From NCBI RefSeq assembly GCF_963666015.1, contig NZ_OY762555.1:2418001-2482000 (forward strand): 64,000 nucleotides of DNA, in the 5' to 3' direction. Made by a program: the position numbers and the translations under genes. This document shows positions 8,098 to 17,137 of the stretch, in pieces; position 1 is the first letter of the stretch; each line of letters opens with the position of its first letter. This DNA is from an uncultured Sphaerochaeta sp. (GTDB lineage: Bacteria > Spirochaetota > Spirochaetia > Sphaerochaetales > Sphaerochaetaceae). A model generated the notes under the pieces. It saw only the letters and a list, made by a program, of their open reading frames with translations. It was not told where the DNA came from and ran no database searches.

Positions 8098-8921
8098 AAG
8101 TATTTATTTCCACAGACATGGAAGGTATTGAAGGAATCTCTTCTTGGAACGAGATGACCACCAAGGAAGCTTGGTGTGCTTCCCTGCTTAAACAGGAATT
8201 GACGTATGTTATAGATACATTGCTCCAAGGTACAGAAATAGAGGAAATATGCATTTGTGACTCTCATAGCCGTGGGGAGAATTTGGTCTATGGTTCCTTC
8301 GGAGACGAGCGTATCACCCATATAAAGGGGTACCCACGTCATTCCTATATGATGGAGGGTCTTGATGAGAGCTTCGATGCCGTATTCCTCATTGGCTACC
8401 ATGCAAGCATCGGAACAGAGAAAGGTGGGATGGACCACTCCTACTCCTCTTCCTGCATCTATGAGATCAGGCTGAATGGCACTGTGGTTGGCGAAACGGA
8501 GATTAATGCATATTATGCAGGGCTTTACGGCGTACCAGTGACCTTGGTAAGTGGTGATGATGTTCTGGAAGCTGAACTGAAAGAGTTCCTCTCAATTCCT
8601 TTCGTACGGACCAAGGAAGGACTCGGTCGCTATACGGCTAAAATGTACAGCCCTGAGTTGGTGAGGCGTACCTTTGAAGAACAAGTAAAGGCCTTTCTGC
8701 AACGTCCTTTGGACAGTTTTGAAGTGAAACGGTTTGATGGCCTGGTTGAACTGGAAGTGGATTTGGCCACTACGGTCATCTCTGATGCAGTTGCAGTGGT
8801 GCCTGGCCTGGAGCGAGTCGGTGGACGGACCGTACGGTACACATCAGAACAGTATGATGATGTGTTCCATATGATTCTCACTATTGCCATGCTTGGTGGC
8901 AAGTTTGCTCAGTTTACCTAA
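8094..8921 (+). CDS. M55-family D-aminopeptidase (DppA-like)
   Basis: The protein is a zinc-dependent, self-compartmentalising aminopeptidase related to B. subtilis DppA, which releases N-terminal D-residues such as D-Ala from peptides. Metal ligands are visible: the N-terminal STDMEGIEG (Asp and Glu), DSHSRG (His) and GYHASIGTEKGGMDHSYS (His plus the catalytic loop). Length (275 aa) is normal for M55. No signal peptide is seen, so it acts in the cytoplasm on imported peptides. It overlaps the regulator by 4 bp and precedes the permease genes by 27 bp. Confidence 0.88.
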   Translation: MKVFISTDMEGIEGISSWNEMTTKEAWCASLLKQELTYVIDTLLQGTEIEEICICDSHSRGENLVYGSFGDERITHIKGYPRHSYMMEGLDESFDAVFLIGYHASIGTEKGGMDHSYSSSCIYEIRLNGTVVGETEINAYYAGLYGVPVTLVSGDDVLEAELKEFLSIPFVRTKEGLGRYTAKMYSPELVRRTFEEQVKAFLQRPLDSFEVKRFDGLVELEVDLATTVISDAVAVVPGLERVGGRTVRYTSEQYDDVFHMILTIAMLGGKFAQFT

Positions 8922-8948
8922 TGTGAAATCCTAGGAATTGGAGACAGT

Positions 8949-9926
8949 ATGGGAAAGTATATTATTCGACGATTGATTATGATGATCCCCGTGTTGCTTG
9001 GGGTAACCTTCATCGTATTTTTCATCATGTCCCTCACTCCCGGTGATCCTGCTGCCATCATCCTTGGAGACCAGGCAAGTGCCGAGGCATTGGAGATGAA
9101 AAGGATTGAGTTGGGATTAGACAAACCACTATTGGTGCGTTATGCAACCTACATGGGTAATTTGTTCCAGGGTGATCTGGGGCTGAGTTACCGGAACCAG
9201 ATATCGGTAGCCTCCCAGGTATGGGACAAGTTTCCCAATACTGCCATCTTGGCAATATCCGGTATCTTGGTTGCGCTGATCATCGGAATTCCCATCGGGA
9301 TCCTCTCTGCGAAGAAACAGTATACGGTCATGGATAATACCTCGATGGTATTCTCCTTGGTGGGGGTTTCCATGCCGAACTTCTGGCTAGGCCTACTGCT
9401 CTCCCTTCTCTTTGCTCTAAAACTGGGGTGGCTGCCCTCCCAAGGCATGGGAAGAGGATTTATTGGTTTGCTGAGGTCATTGGTGCTTCCTGCCTTGACC
9501 CTCGGTACCGGTGCTGCTGCAACGGTGGTTCGTATGACACGCTCGTCCATGCTTGAGGTAATCCGGCAGGATTACATATCGACTGCTCGTGCAAAGGGCA
9601 TTACGGAAAAACAAATAACCAAGAAGCATATGTTGAAAAATGCCTTGATCCCAATCGTAACTGCTGTAGGACTGCAGTTCGGTCTATTGCTTGGTGGTGC
9701 GATGCTCACGGAAACCATTTTTTCTTGGCCTGGACTAGGGAGGCTTATGGTTGATTCCATTACCAGTAAGGACATCCCCATGGTACTGGGCTCGGTTATC
9801 TTCATGGCTGTCATGTTCTCGTTTGTTAACCTCTTGGTCGATATTCTTTATGCGTTTCTTGATCCGAGGATCAAGAGCCAGTACTCCAAAAAGGTTGTCA
9901 AGAGAAGGAGAGGGGTGGTGGTATGA
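8949..9926 (+). CDS. Peptide ABC transporter permease (DppB/OppB type)
   Basis: This is the inner-membrane permease of a peptide/nickel ABC importer. The N-terminal helix MGKYIIRRLIMMIPVLLGVTF and the FFIMSLTPGDPA motif are the classic DppB/OppB start. The BPD_transp_1 domain (about 95-300) has the EAA loop ending in YISTARAKGITEKQ. Six membrane spans are predicted, and length (325 aa) is normal. GGAGACAGT precedes the start. The stop overlaps the next start by 4 bp (ATGA), indicating translational coupling with the second permease. Confidence 0.92.
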   Translation: MGKYIIRRLIMMIPVLLGVTFIVFFIMSLTPGDPAAIILGDQASAEALEMKRIELGLDKPLLVRYATYMGNLFQGDLGLSYRNQISVASQVWDKFPNTAILAISGILVALIIGIPIGILSAKKQYTVMDNTSMVFSLVGVSMPNFWLGLLLSLLFALKLGWLPSQGMGRGFIGLLRSLVLPALTLGTGAAATVVRMTRSSMLEVIRQDYISTARAKGITEKQITKKHMLKNALIPIVTAVGLQFGLLLGGAMLTETIFSWPGLGRLMVDSITSKDIPMVLGSVIFMAVMFSFVNLLVDILYAFLDPRIKSQYSKKVVKRRRGVVV

Positions 9927-10813
9927 AACAACCGGTGGTAAAGAAACAGCGAACTCTTGCTGCAGAAACCTGGAGACGGTTCAAGAAGAACAAACTGGCC
10001 TTGACCGGTATGATTGTCATCCTGTCGCTTGTGGTGATTGCACTCTCCACGATTGTGATTGATTTGGTCACTGATAAGGCAATCTACAATGACTATGTGA
10101 TTAAACAGAATCTGCGCATGCGTCTGCAAGGACCAAGCAGGGAGCACATCTTTGGGTTGGATGAATTCGGGCGCGATATATTCATGCGAATGGTATGGGC
10201 AGTCCGTTACTCACTCTTCATGGGAACGATTGCCATAGCACTCTCTACCATCCTGGGAGGTTTGTTGGGTGCGGTGGCCGGTTATTATGGAAAGATTTCC
10301 GATAACATCATCATGCGTTTCATGGATGTGTTGCTGGCTATTCCCTCCATGCTCCTTGCTACTGCGATTGTAGCAGCACTGGGCACAAGCCTGACCAATG
10401 TGCTCATAGCAATTGCCATCAGCTATGTCCCCACCTATGCCAGAACAGTACGAGCCTCGGTATTGACCATCAAGGACCAGGAGTTCATTGAGGCAGCGAG
10501 AGCAATGGGAGCCAGCGATGTACGAATTATTTTCAAGTACATCCTTCCCAACTCAATGGCCCCTCTGATCGTCCAGGCCACCCTTGGAGTTGCCGGTGCA
10601 ATCCTTTCCATAGCAGGTCTTTCGTTCTTGGGATTGGGTATACAGCCTCCAACTCCCGAGTGGGGGTCGATGCTTTCCTCTGCGAGGGCATACATTCGCG
10701 AAGGTTGGCATATCACGGTCATCCCAGGGCTGGGAATCATGATCACCATCCTGTCCTTGAATGTTATGGGTGATGGACTGAGGGATGCCTTGGATCCTCG
10801 GCTGAAAAATTAG
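9923..10813 (+). CDS. Peptide ABC transporter permease (DppC/OppC type)
   Basis: This is the second permease. An N-terminal OppC_N region (ETWRRFKKNKLALTGMIVIL) is followed by a periplasmic loop with REHIFGLDEFGRDIF and a BPD_transp_1 domain with EAA loop FIEAARAMGASD. The C-terminus reads DGLRDALDPRLK, a signature of DppC. It pairs with the upstream permease to form the membrane channel. Length is 296 aa. It is coupled to its neighbour by a 4-bp overlap, and 8 bp separate it from the ATPase gene. Confidence 0.92.
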   Translation: MKQPVVKKQRTLAAETWRRFKKNKLALTGMIVILSLVVIALSTIVIDLVTDKAIYNDYVIKQNLRMRLQGPSREHIFGLDEFGRDIFMRMVWAVRYSLFMGTIAIALSTILGGLLGAVAGYYGKISDNIIMRFMDVLLAIPSMLLATAIVAALGTSLTNVLIAIAISYVPTYARTVRASVLTIKDQEFIEAARAMGASDVRIIFKYILPNSMAPLIVQATLGVAGAILSIAGLSFLGLGIQPPTPEWGSMLSSARAYIREGWHITVIPGLGIMITILSLNVMGDGLRDALDPRLKN

Positions 10814-10821
10814 GAGACATC

Positions 10822-11811
10822 ATGCAGAATCCAGATGATATATTATCCATCGAAAACCTTACCATTCATTATGAAACTGATGAAGGTAGTGTGCATGCCC
10901 TCAATGAGGTTTCCCTTGCAATGAAAAGAGGGGAAACCCTTGGATTGGTCGGAGAGACTGGAGCGGGAAAGACAACCCTTGCAAGGGGAATTCTTCGCCT
11001 GGTTCCTTCTCCCCCTGGAGTGATCAAGCATGGGAGCGTGTATTTTGAAGGGCAGGATTTGCTCTCACTGAATGAGAGCAAGATGCGTGCAATCCGCGGG
11101 AGTCGTATCTCCATGATTTTCCAGGATCCCATGACCAGTCTCAATCCAGTCATGACTGTGGGGGAGCAGATCCAAGAAGTTGTTGAGGTTCATAACCGGG
11201 ATCTTAAACGTGATGAGATTGTTCGGCAAGCTGATGCAATGTTGGAAATGGTTGGGATTCCCGCTGCGCGAAGTCATGAGTTTCCCCATCAGTTCTCTGG
11301 AGGTATGAAGCAGCGTGTGATCATCGCCATCGCACTTGCTTGTAATCCTGTCCTGTTGATTGCTGATGAACCGACTACCGCTCTTGATGTTACAATCCAG
11401 GCACAAGTATTGGATATGATTACAGCCCTAAAGAAGCGGCTCAATACTGCAATGCTGCTCATAACGCATGACCTGGGAGTTGTTGCTCAGAATTGTGATC
11501 GGGTTGCCATCATGTATGCCGGACAAATCATTGAGCTGGGAAATCTCGACGACATTTTCAAACGACCAACACATCCCTATACGAAAGGGTTGCTTGGATC
11601 AATCCCTTCCCTTTCGAAGGATGTGAAACGACTGAGTCCCATCAAGGGCCTGATGCCCGATCCAACTGATCTACCTCCTGGTTGTAAGTTTGCTCCCCGC
11701 TGTAGATTCGTTACTGAAGCCTGTGAACGAGCAATGCCTGAGCCCACCCATCTGAGCGAAACACATCAGGTTCGTTGCATTTTAGCCGAAGCGGAGGTGA
11801 GAAATGGCTGA
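10822..11811 (+). CDS. Peptide ABC transporter ATPase (DppD/OppD type)
   Basis: This is the first nucleotide-binding subunit. Walker [11 protein letters not shown]-loop region [14 protein letters not shown], signature FSGGMKQR, Walker [13 protein letters not shown] and switch His ITHDLG are all intact. The C-terminal OppD/F extension has the Cys-rich [10 protein letters not shown] motif that can carry an iron-sulphur cluster in relatives. AGGAG precedes the start. It overlaps the second ATPase gene by 8 bp. Confidence 0.93.
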   Translation: MQNPDDILSIENLTIHYETDEGSVHALNEVSLAMKRGETLGLVGETGAGKTTLARGILRLVPSPPGVIKHGSVYFEGQDLLSLNESKMRAIRGSRISMIFQDPMTSLNPVMTVGEQIQEVVEVHNRDLKRDEIVRQADAMLEMVGIPAARSHEFPHQFSGGMKQRVIIAIALACNPVLLIADEPTTALDVTIQAQVLDMITALKKRLNTAMLLITHDLGVVAQNCDRVAIMYAGQIIELGNLDDIFKRPTHPYTKGLLGSIPSLSKDVKRLSPIKGLMPDPTDLPPGCKFAPRCRFVTEACERAMPEPTHLSETHQVRCILAEAEVRNG

Positions 11812-12757
11812 TGTCTTGTTGCGTGTTGAACATCTGAAAAAATATTTTGATACCCCAGGTGGTACTTTGCATGCTGTGGATGATGTCTCCTTTGACCTGA
11901 AGAGAGGGGAAACCCTTGGGGTTGTTGGTGAATCTGGCTGTGGGAAATCAACCTTGGGCAGGACGATTTTGCGTTTGTATGAGCCTACCGAGGGTAATGT
12001 CTTTTTTGAGAACCAGGAGATTACCTCACTCAGCAACAAAAGCATGAAAGCACTTAGACGTGATATGCAGATTATTTTCCAAGATCCCTTTGCGTCCCTG
12101 AACCCAAGAATGACAGTCAGTGAGATGATTGCAGAAAGTTTGCTGATCCAGAAGATCTTTACTCGCAAGCAGGGTCCACAGTTGCGTACACGGGTTACCG
12201 AGTTGATGGATCTGGTGGGCCTCTCCCCAAAACTGATCAACAGCTACCCGCATGAACTGGATGGAGGGCGAAGGCAACGTATAGGTATAGCCCGGGTCTT
12301 GGCCTTGGACCCGAAGTTTGTTGTGTGTGATGAGCCGGTCTCTGCTCTTGATGTATCGATTCAGGCTCAGATCTTGAATTTGATGCAGGACTTGCAGGAT
12401 GAGTTTGGATTGACCTATCTCTTCATCACCCACGATCTTTCGGTAGTGAAGCATCTCTCAAATGACATCATTGTCATGTATTTGGGGCAGATGGTTGAGA
12501 AAGCCCCTGCAAAAGAGCTTTTCTCCCATCCTATGCACCCATACACGAAGGCGTTGCTCTCAGCCATTCCTGTTCCGGATCCTGATTATGCCGTGGATAG
12601 GGTGTTGCTCAAGGGAGAGTTGGCCAGTCCCATTGATCCGGTGCCTGGTTGTCGGTTTGCAAAACGATGTCCGTTTGTAACTGATGCCTGTACCAAGTCA
12701 GATATCCCGCTTAGGGAGATAACCCCAGGACATTTTGCAGCTTGTATATTGGTTTGA
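11804..12757 (+). CDS. Peptide ABC transporter ATPase (DppF/OppF type)
   Basis: This is the second ATPase. It has Walker A GESGCGKST, Q-loop IIFQDPFASLNPR, Walker B FVVCDEPVSALDVS and switch ITHDLS. The signature reads LDGGRRQR instead of LSGGQ/MRQR. I believe this form occurs in some OppF proteins, so it is probably normal, but I cannot check it here. The C-terminal GCRFAKRCPF motif mirrors that of DppD. The start has GGAGGTGAG. It forms the heterodimeric motor with the upstream ATPase. Confidence 0.92.
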   Translation: MADVLLRVEHLKKYFDTPGGTLHAVDDVSFDLKRGETLGVVGESGCGKSTLGRTILRLYEPTEGNVFFENQEITSLSNKSMKALRRDMQIIFQDPFASLNPRMTVSEMIAESLLIQKIFTRKQGPQLRTRVTELMDLVGLSPKLINSYPHELDGGRRQRIGIARVLALDPKFVVCDEPVSALDVSIQAQILNLMQDLQDEFGLTYLFITHDLSVVKHLSNDIIVMYLGQMVEKAPAKELFSHPMHPYTKALLSAIPVPDPDYAVDRVLLKGELASPIDPVPGCRFAKRCPFVTDACTKSDIPLREITPGHFAACILV

Positions 12758-12810
12758 GATTGGGGTGCCCCTGTATGGGGGCAACTATAGAGACAAATAG
12801 GAGAATGAAC

Positions 12811-14343
12811 ATGAAAAAAATCCTGACAGTGCTAGTGGTTTTATTGAGCAGTATTGCGCTATTCGCCGGAGGGTCTTCCGAACGCGGTGACAGTGCAGAA
12901 GGTGGTGGCTACAAAGATACCGTCACCATCGGACAGGGTGCGGATGTAACCTCTTTCGATCCACACATCGGAAAAGAGACTCCTGCCGTTGCGGTTACCA
13001 ACCACATCTTTGATACCTTGGTGGATACTGACCCTGTAACCGGTGAAGTGGTTCCCCAGATTGCAGAGAAATGGGAAGTTGTTTCCCCCGTTGAGTACCG
13101 TTTCTTCATCCGCAAGGGACTGAAGTTCCATAATGGTGAAGATCTGAAGGCCGATGATGTCAAATTCTCTCTTGACCGAGCCATCGCCAGTGGTTCAGTC
13201 TCCTACATCGTTGATTTCATCAAGGATGTAAAGATTGAGGATGACTATACGGTATTGGTCACTACGAAGGCACCGTATGGCCCAACCTTGCGCAACCTTG
13301 CTGTTCCCTTTGCAGGTATCGTTCCCAAGGACTATGTAACTGCAAATCCAGATGGATTGAAGACCAGTCCAATTGGAAGTGGACCGTATAAGTTCGTCTC
13401 TTGGGCTCAGAATGACAATGCCAAATTGGAGGCATATGCTGACTACTACAAGGGTGAACCCGAGACCAAGTACTTGGTATTCAAGATTATCCCTGAAGCA
13501 TCCCAGAGAACCATTGCCCTTGAGACCGGCGAGCTTGATATCTCCTACGATATCCTCGTTTCAGATCTCAAGAGGATTGAGCAGAACAAGGATTTGGTGC
13601 TGCTTGAAGCCCCATCGCTGACTTGTTTCTATATCTCTTTCAATATGCGTAAGGCTCCATTTGACAACCAGAAGGTGAGACAGGCTATCAACATGGCCAT
13701 CGATCGTCAGCTCCTGGTTGATACGGTAAACAGTGGTACTGGTGCCGCAGCCGATGAGATCATCGCACCTGCAGTGTTCGGATACTATTCCACTGGGGTT
13801 TGGGACTACAATCCTGAAAAAGCAAAACAGTTGCTTGCTGAAGCTGGCTACCCCAATGGGTTCGAGTGTTCTCTGTGGGTAAACAACAACCAGAGCCGTG
13901 TTGAGATGTGCCAGGCAATTCAGGAAATGCTCAGAGAAATCGGCATTACCGTAAAGGTTGAGGTCATGGAGTTCGGTACCTTCATCAGCCGTTCAACAGC
14001 CGGTGAGCATGACATGGGTTACTTCGGTTGGGTCACCTCCACCAAGGATGCGGACTATACCTATTACTCCCTCGAGCATAGCTCCCAGCAGGGTGCTCCT
14101 GGAAACCGTTCATTCATCGCCGATCCTGAAGTTGATCGTCTTGTTGAGCTTGGGCGAACCAGTGCTGACATGGATGTACGCCTTGACGCATACAAGAATC
14201 TGGCCCTTGAGCTGAAAGAGATTGCAAACAATGCACCGATTATCTACACCGCCATCACCGCAGGTACAAACAATGCAGTGGAAGGCTTTGTGCTTGATCC
14301 AATCGGCTATCACAAGCTGGAAGGTGTGAAGGTAGCGAAGTAA
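12811..14343 (+). CDS. Peptide ABC transporter substrate-binding protein (SBP_bac_5)
   Basis: This is a periplasmic peptide-binding protein of family 5 (about 510 aa). A signal peptide (1-20, ending ALFAGGSSERG) has no lipobox cysteine, so it is probably a soluble periplasmic protein rather than a lipoprotein. The mature part has the family landmarks TSFDPHIGKETPA, YRFFIRKGLKFHNGEDLKADDV and NPEKAKQLLAEAGYPNGF. The ATG at 12811 is chosen because AGGAG ends at 12803. In-frame starts further upstream would precede the signal peptide. A strong hairpin follows the stop. Confidence 0.9.
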   Translation: MKKILTVLVVLLSSIALFAGGSSERGDSAEGGGYKDTVTIGQGADVTSFDPHIGKETPAVAVTNHIFDTLVDTDPVTGEVVPQIAEKWEVVSPVEYRFFIRKGLKFHNGEDLKADDVKFSLDRAIASGSVSYIVDFIKDVKIEDDYTVLVTTKAPYGPTLRNLAVPFAGIVPKDYVTANPDGLKTSPIGSGPYKFVSWAQNDNAKLEAYADYYKGEPETKYLVFKIIPEASQRTIALETGELDISYDILVSDLKRIEQNKDLVLLEAPSLTCFYISFNMRKAPFDNQKVRQAINMAIDRQLLVDTVNSGTGAAADEIIAPAVFGYYSTGVWDYNPEKAKQLLAEAGYPNGFECSLWVNNNQSRVEMCQAIQEMLREIGITVKVEVMEFGTFISRSTAGEHDMGYFGWVTSTKDADYTYYSLEHSSQQGAPGNRSFIADPEVDRLVELGRTSADMDVRLDAYKNLALELKEIANNAPIIYTAITAGTNNAVEGFVLDPIGYHKLEGVKVAK

Positions 14344-14360
14344 TTGCTGCCATCGCACTG

Positions 14361-14393
14361 GGGGGGTCCATCAAGATTTGGTGGACCATCCCC
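14361..14393 (+). terminator. Hairpin after the peptide-binding protein gene
   Basis: Arms GGTCCATC (14365-14372) and GGTGGACC (14380-14387) pair over 8 bp with one G-U. An outer GGGG/CCCC extends the stem past a 2-base bulge. No U-run follows. It is more likely an mRNA-protecting or attenuating structure between the binding-protein gene and the M42 peptidase than a full terminator. Confidence 0.55.
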
Positions 14394-14442
14394 TCTCCAA
14401 TCTGTGATGCATCATTGAGGTAATTGTTTATAGAGGTCGTAC

Positions 14443-15522
14443 ATGATGAAAAAAGAAGACCTCATCCGAAGTATCATACGCATCAGTGATGCAAATGGTA
14501 TCAGCGGATTTGAGGACGAGGTGTTATCTGTCATCAGGGATGAGGGCAGTTCGCTTGGAACATTTAAGGAAGATAGGTTACGAAATCTGTATCTCTATCG
14601 TTCTGAAAACAAAGAAGGGCTGCCGTTGGTGCAGTTGAATGCCCACACTGATGAGGTAGGGTTTATGGTGAAAGCCATACGTCCTGATGGGATGTTGGAG
14701 TTCATTCCCATTGGGGGATGGATTCCCACCAATGTTCCAGCCCACATGGTTCGCATCCTCAACAAGGATGGGGAGTATGTGCCTGCAGTTGTTGCAAGTA
14801 AGCCCCCCCACTTTATGAGTGAAGCTGAACGTAATGCTCCACTTGATCTTTCCAAGATGGTCTTGGATGTTGGGGCAAGAAGCAGTGAGGAAGTGGTTAA
14901 GGAGTATCGAATCGGCATAGCCGCTCCCGTAATACCTGATGTGACTTGCCGATATGATGCAAATCATGATTTGCTTATAGGCAAAGCCTTTGACTGCCGT
15001 ATTGGGTGTGCAAGTGTGCTTGCGACTCTGAAAGCACTTCAGGGTAAGACCCTGCCGGTCAATTTGGTTGGGGATTTCTCGAGCCAAGAGGAAGTTGGTA
15101 CCCGTGGCAGTATTGTAAGCACTGAGCAGATTGGTGCTGATCTTGCCATCGTGTTCGAAGGGTGCCCGGCTGATGATACGGTAGTCCCTGAGTATCAGGC
15201 TCAAACGTGTCTGAAGAAGGGTCCGATGTTGCGACATATCGATGCAAGGATGATTACCAATCCCCGGTATCAGCGATATGCCCTTAATCTGGCAGAAGAG
15301 CTTGGTATTCCTGTTCAGGAAGCAGTTCGTGGAGCGGGGGCAACCAATGGTGCGCCAATTCATCTCTCTGGTGGGGGAGTCCCTGCGATTGTAATCGGGG
15401 TACCGGTTAGGTATGCCCATACTCATTATGGAATCAGTTCTGTATTTGATGTGGAAGCGGCCGTTGCTTTGGCTAGCGAGTTATTGCAACGTCTCGATGA
15501 AAAGGTTATCAGGTCGTTCTGA
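14443..15522 (+). CDS. M42-family metallo-aminopeptidase
   Basis: The protein is a dinuclear-metal aminopeptidase of the M42 family (FrvX/glutamyl aminopeptidase/TET type), a cytoplasmic exopeptidase that forms large shells. Metal and catalytic residues are visible: NAHTDEVGFMV (His and Asp), GKAFDCRIGC (bridging Asp), SSQEEVGTRG (catalytic Glu pair), FEGCPADD (acidic ligand) and RYAHTHYG (final His). Length (359 aa) is normal. It follows the transporter operon after the hairpin and would shorten imported peptides. Its stop overlaps the next start by one base. Confidence 0.9.
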   Translation: MMKKEDLIRSIIRISDANGISGFEDEVLSVIRDEGSSLGTFKEDRLRNLYLYRSENKEGLPLVQLNAHTDEVGFMVKAIRPDGMLEFIPIGGWIPTNVPAHMVRILNKDGEYVPAVVASKPPHFMSEAERNAPLDLSKMVLDVGARSSEEVVKEYRIGIAAPVIPDVTCRYDANHDLLIGKAFDCRIGCASVLATLKALQGKTLPVNLVGDFSSQEEVGTRGSIVSTEQIGADLAIVFEGCPADDTVVPEYQAQTCLKKGPMLRHIDARMITNPRYQRYALNLAEELGIPVQEAVRGAGATNGAPIHLSGGGVPAIVIGVPVRYAHTHYGISSVFDVEAAVALASELLQRLDEKVIRSF

Positions 15523-16583
15523 TGCTCAGGTCTCGGCTTGGGTCCATGTTCCCGTTGGAAACTCCTTCCGCCTGGAGGAATGCTTTTCTAAAAGACATTG
15601 GATCTGATCTGCACTATTTCATGTCTGGCCGGTGTGCCCTGTATGCATGCCTGCTGGATGTGAAGTCGAAGAATGAAAACAACATTGCGTATGTCCCTGC
15701 CTATACTTGTGAAACTGTGCTTGCTAGCTATGAAAAGGCAGGGCATACGCTTCGTTTTTATGATGTGGATGAACATGAACTTACTCCTCTGTTTACTGCT
15801 GGAGATCTTAAGGGAGTGTCGGTTCTCAATCTCTGTGGTTACTATGGTTTCAGCCGCTATGATGAGCAGTTCCTAGCGTTATGCAAAAATTGGGGTGTGA
15901 CAATAATCCAGGATACAACCCATAGTGTGTTTTCCCGTGATGGTCATTCTCCCTATGCTGATTACTGGGCAGGGAGCCTGCGAAAATGGATGGGTATTGC
16001 CTGTGGCGGGGTTGGCATCAAGAAAGAGGGTGTGTTTTCTATCAAGAACAAGATGCCAGACGAAAACCATCTTGAAGGCCGCTACCTGGCGATGGAGTAT
16101 CGAAAGCAGGCTCTGGAGAGTGGTGATGCAACCTATGATGCCTTGGCTGGTGAGGTATTCTGGGAAACAGAAATGAGGCTGAGGGAGATGTTTGATGTTT
16201 ATGGAAGTGATTCACTCTCTAGGAATATCCTTGAATCCATGGATTTTAATACCCTTATACAGCGTCGAAGAGATAATTATGAGACAGTAATTACGCATTA
16301 CAGGCCATCATCCCAATGCCAGGTAATCTTTCCTCGTCTTGATGATAATACCTGCCCCAGTCATTTCAGTTGGTATAGCGAGGATAGGAATGGTGCCCAG
16401 CAGTTTTTATTGGATCATGGGATACGCAGCACAATCTATTGGCCAAAACCACCACAGTTGATCAATTCTGAAAGATTCCCGCATGCTTCGTGGATTTATG
16501 ATCATGTGATGAGTGTCCAAATTGACCAACGCTATACAGCAGAGGATATGGAGTACCTCGGGAGCATCCTTTCCCAGATGTAA
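15522..16583 (+). CDS. PLP-dependent aminotransferase-fold protein (DegT-like), function unknown
   Basis: This is a fold-type I PLP protein of 353 aa. An early YVPAYTCETVL strand is followed by IIQDTTHSVFS (the Asp that contacts the pyridine nitrogen) and a candidate Schiff-base lysine in AGSLRKWMGIACGGVG. The pattern resembles DegT/DnrJ/EryC1 sugar aminotransferases, but no sugar-nucleotide genes are near. It overlaps the M42 stop by one base (TGATG), so it is translationally coupled to the peptide operon. It may act on an amino acid or amino sugar released from the imported peptide; this is inference. Confidence 0.65.
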   Translation: MLRSRLGSMFPLETPSAWRNAFLKDIGSDLHYFMSGRCALYACLLDVKSKNENNIAYVPAYTCETVLASYEKAGHTLRFYDVDEHELTPLFTAGDLKGVSVLNLCGYYGFSRYDEQFLALCKNWGVTIIQDTTHSVFSRDGHSPYADYWAGSLRKWMGIACGGVGIKKEGVFSIKNKMPDENHLEGRYLAMEYRKQALESGDATYDALAGEVFWETEMRLREMFDVYGSDSLSRNILESMDFNTLIQRRRDNYETVITHYRPSSQCQVIFPRLDDNTCPSHFSWYSEDRNGAQQFLLDHGIRSTIYWPKPPQLINSERFPHASWIYDHVMSVQIDQRYTAEDMEYLGSILSQM

Positions 16584-16681
16584 AGGTATCAACAGGTTTT
16601 TTTATTTCATATCGTTTTTATCCTTCACTTTACAAACCTCCAGCAAACTTCTATGCTTTTTTATACGTAGGAGAGGTGTCA

Positions 16682-17128
16682 ATGCGTATACTCGATTATC
16701 TTACTGAATCTTCCATTTTGTTTCTCAAAGAAACCCAAAAGAATCAGATACTCACAACCATGACAGAAAAAGCAACTGCAAGTGGGTATGTCTCCAATGA
16801 AAAGGCTTTTACGACAGCTATCCTTGAACGTGAGGCCATCATGAGCACAGGTATCGGTCTGCAGGTTGCCATCCCTCACGCAAAGTTGGACAGCATCAAG
16901 GAGTTTTTTTTACTTGCTGCAGTGATGGAAAATGATGTCCCATGGGATTCCTTGGACAAGAAGCCGGTACGTCTGGTTTTCATGATTGGCGGTCCTTCTG
17001 ACCGACAGTCAGATTATCTCATGATCCTTTCCAAGATTACCTTGGTGATCAAGAACCCCGAACGCAGGAAAGCACTCATGGCTGCCAAGACTCCCCAGGC
17101 TGTGCTCGATGCATTTGCCGATCTGTAG
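16682..17128 (+). CDS. PTS EIIA-like protein (fructose/nitrogen type)
   Basis: This is a stand-alone EIIA domain of PTS family 2 (148 aa). The phospho-accepting His is H66 in QVAIPHAK, and downstream family strands are present (KKPVRLVFMIGGPSDRQSDYL, the ILSKITLVIK helix). No EIIB or EIIC is adjacent, so a regulatory role in the style of EIIA-Ntr is more likely than sugar transport. AGGAGAGG at 16669-16676 sets the ATG at 16682. A GTG two codons earlier overlaps the Shine-Dalgarno. The antiporter gene starts 9 bp downstream. Confidence 0.85.
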   Translation: MRILDYLTESSILFLKETQKNQILTTMTEKATASGYVSNEKAFTTAILEREAIMSTGIGLQVAIPHAKLDSIKEFFLLAAVMENDVPWDSLDKKPVRLVFMIGGPSDRQSDYLMILSKITLVIKNPERRKALMAAKTPQAVLDAFADL

Positions 17129-17137
17129 GACTGCATA

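Noticed and set aside
11804..12757. Inactive DppF because of the LDGGRRQR signature
   Set aside because: I believe this form occurs in other OppF-type ATPases, and all other ATP-site motifs are intact.
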